Shown: positions 59,350-64,000 of the stretch, piece by piece
Numbering within the stretch: position 1 is the first letter of the stretch
Layout: every line of letters begins with the position of its first letter
DNA from: Hydractinia symbiolongicarpus
Taxonomy: Eukaryota; Cnidaria; Hydrozoa; Anthoathecata; Hydractiniidae
DNA: 64,000 bases
NCBI RefSeq assembly: GCF_029227915.1
Contig: NC_079887.1
Location: 1,550,001-1,614,000 of the forward strand
Direction: 5' to 3'
Notes under the pieces: generated by a model
Databases searched by the model: none
Seen by the model: only the letters and a program-made list of their open reading frames with translations
Told to the model about the DNA's origin: nothing
Program-made: the position numbers and the translations under genes

Positions 59350-60363
59350 ATGAGACTTGTAGTTTTCAAATATGTTTTCATTTTTGATGAGACGCTTAAT
59401 GAAAGAGGTTTAATCGCCGGCAAACGAAATCCTGCGTTTTCCCGTAAATCCGGGGCTTGGCCCGTATAGTCGAATGTATACAAAGAAAGTACCCAGGGAG
59501 TAAACTCATTTCCCGAACGATTTTTTGAATTATTTTTTCACCACTAAAACGCATGAGACTTGTAGTTTTCAAAAATGTTATCATTTTTGATGAGTCGCTT
59601 AATGAAAGAGGTTTGATCGCCGGATAACGAAAACCCGCGATTTCCCGTAAATCCCGGGCTTGGCCCGTATAGTCGAATGTATACAAAGAAAGTACCCTGT
59701 GAGTAAACTTATTTCCTGAACGATTTTTTAAATTATTTTTTCACCACTAAAACGCATAAGACTTGTAGTTTTTAAAAATGTTTTCACTTTTGATGAGACG
59801 CTGAATAAAAGAAGTTTAATCGCCGGCAAACGAAAACCCGCCATTTCCCGTAAACCCCGGACTCAACCCGTATAGTCGAAAGTATACAGAGAAAGTACCC
59901 AGGGTGTAAACTCATTTCCCGAACGATTTTTTATATTATTTTTTTACCACTAAACGCATGAGACTTGTAGTTTTCAAAAACATTTTCATATTTGATGGGA
60001 CGCTGAATAAAAGAAGTTTAATCGCCGACAATCGAAGATCCGCGATTTCCCGTAAATCCCGGACTCGGCCCGTATAGTCAAAAGTATACAAAGAAAGTAC
60101 CCAGGGAGTAAACTCATTTCCCGAACGATTTTTTAAATTATTTTTTCACCACTAAAACGCATGAGACTCGTAGTTTTCAAAAATGTTTTCATTTTTGATG
60201 AGACGCTTAATGAAAGAGGTTTAATCGCCGGCAAACGAAATCCCGCGTTTTCCCGTAAATCCGGGGCTTGGCCCGTATAGTCGAATGTATACAAAGAAAG
60301 TACCCAGGGAGTAAACTCATTTCCCGAACGATTTTTTAAATTATCTTTTCACCACTAAAACGC
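59350..60363. repeat. Five-monomer HOR H-Y-Z-X-H', copy 1 (1014 bp)
   Basis: H 59,350 (CAAATATGTTTTC, CCTGCGTTTTCC), Y 59,553 (TGTTATCATTTTTG, CGCCGGATAACG), Z 59,756 (CATAAGAC, TTTTCACTTTTG, ACTCAACCCG, AGGGTGTAAAC), X 59,958 (AAAACATTTTC, CGACAATCGAAG), H' 60,161 (CCCGCGTTTTCC, TTATCTTTTC). These markers are private to the last 5 kb. Confidence 0.92.
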
Positions 60364-61377
60364 ATGAGACTTGTAGTTTTCAAATATGTTTTCATTTTTG
60401 ATGAGACGCTTAATGAAAGAGGTTTAATCGCCGGCAAACGAAATCCTGCGTTTTCCCGTAAATCCGGGGCTTGGCCCGTATAGTCGAATGTATACAAAGA
60501 AAGTACCCAGGGAGTAAACTCATTTCTCGAACGATTTTTTGAATTATTTTTTCACCACTAAAACGCATGAGACTTGTAGTTTTCAAAAATGTTATCATTT
60601 TTGATGAGACGCTTAATGAAAGAGGTTTGATCGCCGGATAACGAAAACCCGCGATTTCCCGTAAATCCCGGGCTTGGCCCGTATAGTCGAATGTATACAA
60701 AGAAAGTACCCTGTGAGTAAACTTATTTCCTGAACGATTTTTTAAATTATTTTTTCACCACTAAAACGCATAAGACTTGTAGTTTTTAAAAATGTTTTCA
60801 CTTTTGATGAGACGCTGAATAAAAGAAGTTTAATCGCCGGCAAACGAAAACCCGCCATTTCCCGTAAACCCCGGACTCAACCCGTATAGTCGAAAGTATA
60901 CAGAGAAAGTACCCAGGGTGTAAACTCATTTCCCGAACGATTTTTTATATTATTTTTTTACCACTAAACGCATGAGACTTGTAGTTTTCAAAAACATTTT
61001 CATATTTGATGGGACGCTGAATAAAAGAAGTTTAATCGCCGACAATCGAAGATCCGCGATTTCCCGTAAATCCCGGACTCGGCCCGTATAGTCAAAAGTA
61101 TACAAAGAAAGTACCCAGGAAGTAAACTCATTTCCCGAACGATTTTTTAAATTATTTTTTCACCACTAAAACGCATGAGACTTGTAGTTTTCAAAAATGT
61201 TTTCATTTTTGATGAGACGCTTAATGAAAGAGGTTTGATCGCCGGATAACGAAAACCCGCGATTTCCCGTAAATCCCGGGCTTGGCCCGTATAGTCGAAT
61301 GTATACAAAGAAAGTACCCTGTGAGTAAACTTATTTCCTGAACGATTTTTTAAATTATTTTTTCACCACTAAAACGC
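60364..61377. repeat. Five-monomer HOR, copy 2 (1014 bp), last unit H'/Y hybrid
   Basis: H 60,364, Y 60,567, Z 60,770, X 60,972. The fifth unit at 61,175 has an H'-like left end (TGTTTTCATTTTTG) and a Y right end (TTTGATCGCCGGATAACG) and runs straight into Z, as if two monomers (H' remainder and H) had been removed. Confidence 0.88.
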
Positions 61378-61782
61378 ATAAGACTTGTAGTTTTTAAAAA
61401 TGTTTTCACTTTTGATGAGACGCTGAATAAAAGAAGTTTAATCGCCGGCAAACGAAAACCCGCTATTTCCCGTAAACCCCGGACTCAACCCGTATAGTCG
61501 AAAGTATACAGAGAAAGTACCCAGGGTGTAAACTCATTTCCCGAACGCTTTTTTATATTATTTTTTTACCACTAAACGCATGAGACTTGTAGTTTTCAAA
61601 AACATTTTCATATTTGATGGGACGCTGAATGAAAGAGGTTTAATCGCCGGATAACGAAAACCCGCGATTTCCCGTAAATCCCGGGCTTGGCCCGTATAGT
61701 CGAATGTATACAAAGAAAGTACCCTGTGAGTAAACTTATTTCCTGAACGATTTTTTAAATTATTTTTTCACCACTAAAACGC
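61378..61782. repeat. Deleted HOR: Z plus X/Y hybrid (405 bp)
   Basis: Z 61,378-61,579 and the hybrid 61,580-61,782. Only two monomers lie between successive Z units here instead of five, so three were lost at the hybrid. Confidence 0.9.
61580..61782 (+). repeat. Hybrid X/Y monomer
   Basis: The left end is X (AAAACATTTTCATATTTG, GATGGGACGCTGAA); from about 61,630 it is Y (TGAAAGAGG, CGCCGGATAACG). Neither parent has GACGCTGAATGAAAGAGG: X has CTGAATAAAAG and Y has CTTAATGAAAG. The switch therefore lies within a few bases of 61,627-61,631. Confidence 0.88.
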
Positions 61783-62390
61783 ATAAGACTTGTAGTTTTT
61801 AAAAATGTTTTCACTTTTGATGAGACGCTGAATAAAAGAAGTTTAATCGCCGGCAAACGAAAACCCGCCATTTCCCGTAAACCCCGGACTCAACCCGTAT
61901 AGTCGAAAGTATACAGAGAAAGTACCCAGGGTGTAAACTCATTTCCCGAACGATTTTTTATATTATTTTTTTACCACTAAACGCATGAGACTTGTAGTTT
62001 TCAAAAACATTTTCATATTTGATGGGACGCTGAATAAAAGAAGTTTAATCGCCGACAATCGAAGATCCGCGATTTCCCGTAAATCCCGGACTCGGCCCGT
62101 ATAGTCAAAAGTATACAAAGAAAGTACCCAGGAAGTAAACTCATTTCCCGAACGATTTTTTAAATTATTTTTTCACCACTAAAACGCATGAGACTTGTAG
62201 TTTTCAAAAATGTTTTCATTTTTGATGAGACGCTTAATGAAAGAGGTTTAATCGCCGGCAAACGAAATCCCGCGTTTTCCCGTAAATCCGGGGCTTGGCC
62301 CGTATAGTCGAATGTATACAAAGAAAGTACCCAGGGAGTAAACTCATTTCCCGAACGATTTTTTAAATTATCTTTTCACCACTAAAACGC
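61783..62390. repeat. HOR remainder Z-X-H' (608 bp)
   Basis: Z 61,783, X 61,985, H' 62,188, each matching the corresponding units of copies 1 and 2. Confidence 0.9.
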
Positions 62391-63404
62391 ATGAGACTTG
62401 TAGTTTTCAAATATGTTTTCATTTTTGATGAGACGCTTAATGAAAGAGGTTTAATCGCCGGCAAACGAAATCCTGCGTTTTCCCGTAAATCCGGGGCTTG
62501 GCCCGTATAGTCGAATGTATACAAAGAAAGTACCCAGGGAGTAAACTCATTTCCCGAACGATTTTTTGAATTATTTTTTCACCACTAAAACGCATGAGAC
62601 TTGTAGTTTTCAAAAATGTTATCATTTTTGATGAGACGCTTAATGAAAGAGGTTTAATCGCCGGATAACGAAAACCCGCGATTTCCCGTAAATCCCGGGC
62701 TTGGCCCGTATAGTCGAATGTATACAAAGAAAGTACCCTGTGAGTAAACTTATTTCCTGAACGATTTTTTAAATTATTTTTTCACCACTAAAACGCATAA
62801 GACTTGTAGTTTTTAAAAATGTTTTCACTTTTGATGAGACGCTGAATAAAAGAAGTTTAATCGCCGGCAAACGAAAACCCGCTATTTCCCGTAAACCCCG
62901 GACTCAACCCGTATAGTCGAAAGTATACAGAGAAAGTACCCAGGGTGTAAACTCATTTCCCGAACGATTTTTTATATTATTTTTTTACCACTAAACGCAT
63001 GAGACTTGTAGTTTTCAAAAACATTTTCATATTTGATGGGACGCTGAATAAAAGAAGTTTAATCGCCGACAATCGAAGATCCGCGATTTCCCGTAAATCC
63101 CGGACTCGGCCCGTATAGTCAAAAGTATACAAAGAAAGTACCCAGGGAGTAAACTCATTTCCCGAACGATTTTTTAAATTATTTTTTCACCACTAAAACG
63201 CATGAGACTTGTAGTTTTCAAAAATGTTTTCATTTTTGATGAGACGCTTAATGAAAGAGGTTTAATCGCCGGCAAACGAAATCCCGCGTTTTCCCGTAAA
63301 TCCGGGGCTTAACCCGTATAGTCGAATGTATACAAAGAAAGTACCCAGGGAGTAAACTCATTTCCCGAACGATTTTTTAAATTATCTTTTCACCACTAAA
63401 ACGC
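62391..63404. repeat. Five-monomer HOR H-Y-Z-X-H', last full copy (1014 bp)
   Basis: H 62,391, Y 62,594, Z 62,797, X 62,999, H' 63,202. Complete order as in copy 1, with CCGCTATTTCCC in Z shared with the 61,378 unit and GGGGCTTAACCCG in H'. Confidence 0.92.
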
Positions 63405-64000
63405 ATGAGACTTGTAGTTTTCAAAAATGTTTTCATTTTTGATGAGACGCTGAATAAAAGAAGTTTAATCGCCGGCAAACGAAAACCCGCCATTTCCCGT
63501 AAACCCCGGACTCGACCCGTCTAGTCAAAAGTATACAGAGAAAGTACCCAGGGAGTAAACTCATTTCCCGAACGATTTTTTATATTATTTTTTTACCACT
63601 AAACGCATGAGACTTGTAGTTTTCAAAAATATTTTCATATTTGATGGGACGCTGAATAAAAGAAGTTTAATCGCCGGCAAACGAAGATCCGCGATTTCCC
63701 GTAAATCCCGGACTCGGCCCGTAAAGTCAAAGGTATACAAAGAAAGTACCCAGGGAGTAAACTCATTTCCCGAACGATTTTTTAAATTATTTTTTCACCA
63801 CTAAAACGCATGAGACTTGTAGTTTTCAAATATGTTTTCATTTTTGATGAGACGCTTAATGAAAGATGTTTAATCGCCGGCAAACGAAATCCCGCGTTTT
63901 CCCGTAAATCCGGGGCTTGGCCCGTATAGTCGAATGTATACAAAGAAAGTACCTAGGGAGTAAACTCATTTCCCGAACGATTTTTTGAATTATTTTTTCA
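63405..64000. repeat. A-X-H start of next super-period, cut by window end
   Basis: A 63,405 (GACCCGTCTAGTC), X 63,607 (GTAAAGTC), H 63,810 (CAAATATGTTTTC). The order repeats 58,945-59,540 at +4460. The last monomer is cut at 191 bases, so the array continues. Confidence 0.9.

Larger units (their letters stand above)
1..64000. repeat. Tandem satellite DNA array, ~203-bp monomer, higher-order organised
   Basis: Every part of the window reads as the same unit: ATGAGACTTGTAG, a T/A-rich dyad around CAAAAATG and CATTTTTGATGAG, a GC-richer middle (CGCCGGCAAACG, TTTCCCGTAAATCC, CCCGTATAG), GTATACAAAGAAAGTACCC, then AACGATTTTTTAAATT and TTTTTCACCACT. Spacing between successive starts is 202-204 bp, or 191-192 bp in one subtype, giving about 315-320 copies. 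All copies point the same way and I saw no inverted monomer, no inserted foreign sequence and no gap. The array has no flank in the window. Known large satellites of this kind sit in centromeric, pericentromeric or other heterochromatin; that location is inferred, not shown. I could not match it to a named family. Nothing else is encoded here that I can support. Confidence 0.98.

Noticed and set aside
59396-59686. 96-codon and 73-76-codon minus-strand frames spanning about 1.0-1.4 monomers
   Set aside because: These are shadows of the repeat that appear in every copy of H/Y, A and similar units; frame continuity depends on single-base differences.
1-64000. CRISPR array
   Set aside because: Repeat units of ~203 bp abut directly with no unique spacers; there is no cas gene or leader.
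1-64000. Transposable element, LTR or helitron origin of the array
   Set aside because: No terminal inverted repeats, LTR ends (TG...CA with primer-binding site), integrase or reverse transcriptase fragment seen; the unit is far too short and homogeneous.
1-64000. tRNA, 5S rRNA or snRNA-derived repeat
   Set aside because: I looked for A/B-box like motifs and a 5S internal control region in the consensus and saw none; no cloverleaf can be drawn.
1-64000. A hidden gene system or defence island
   Set aside because: No stretch longer than a monomer departs from the repeat, so there is no room for one in this window.

Overview
The whole 64 kb window is one uninterrupted tandem satellite array. 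I find no gene, RNA gene, transposon, CRISPR array or single-copy sequence in it. The unit is about 203 bp (about 36 % GC in a monomer counted by hand), and roughly 315-320 copies lie head to tail, all in the same orientation, reading ATGAGACTTGTAG on the + strand. The array runs off both window edges: the first 185 bases and the last 191 bases are partial monomers. Tens of kilobases of a near-nucleosome-sized tandem repeat with higher-order structure point to eukaryotic heterochromatin, centromeric or pericentromeric or a large heterochromatic block. I do not recognise the satellite family and cannot name the organism. The consensus is rich in CpG (about 12 per 203 bp by hand count, roughly twice the expectation from base composition), which argues weakly against long exposure to CpG methylation.

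The monomers fall into recognisable subtypes that I letter here: A (CGGACTCGG core, GTATAGTC), A' (same, GTATTGTC), S (192 or 191 bp, an 11-bp deletion plus CCCGGG), K (GTTAAATCG, CCATGACTCGG, AAATTACCC), N (GAATAACAG), Q (TTCGCACTC), G (CTTAATGAAAG or CTTATTGAAAG, CCTAGGG), V (CGCCAGC, CCCTGTGAG, CCAAAACG), X (ATATTTGATGGG), H (CGCGTTTTCC), C (CTCGGCATGG), and local ones (J, L, R, T, Y, Z). Blocks of 2 to 22 monomers in fixed order are themselves repeated, so this is a higher-order-repeat (HOR) array. Repeat offsets include 406, 800, 812, 1014, 1206, 1416, 1602, 1802, 1824/2026, 2007/2210, 2411, 2635, 2796, 3443, 3650, 4396, 4460 and 5066 bp. Nearly all are whole numbers of monomers.

Layout: 1-5.4 kb, edge segment and a 9/10-monomer HOR; 5.1-14.1 kb, a 2796-bp 14-monomer HOR and its 1600-bp deletion derivative alternating; 14.1-22.9 kb, A'/S/K/N/Q/G blocks of 1602, 1399 and 800 bp; 22.9-29.3 kb, three copies of the seven-monomer A-B-V-X-H-C-K block with an 812-bp tandem duplication between copies 2 and 3; 29.3-38.9 kb, a mixed domain marked by the private T variant (GGCCTGTTTAATC); 38.9-43.7 kb, two 2.0-2.2 kb copies and a 406-bp duplication; 43.7-50.3 kb, less regular; 50.3-57.3 kb, 9-, 12- and 6-monomer HORs; 57.3-59.3 kb, another 406-bp duplication; 59.3-64 kb, a five-monomer 1014-bp HOR with internal deletions at hybrid monomers.

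The recurring 61-96 codon open frames are by-products of the repeat. They lie in every HOR copy, change frame between monomers (203 is not a multiple of 3), have no neighbours or recognisable domain, and open or close by single substitutions. What is notable here is the structural record: nested unequal exchanges, hybrid monomers that pinpoint crossover sites, a conversion-like patch, and two dyad symmetries within the monomer. Identities and breakpoints were judged by eye.
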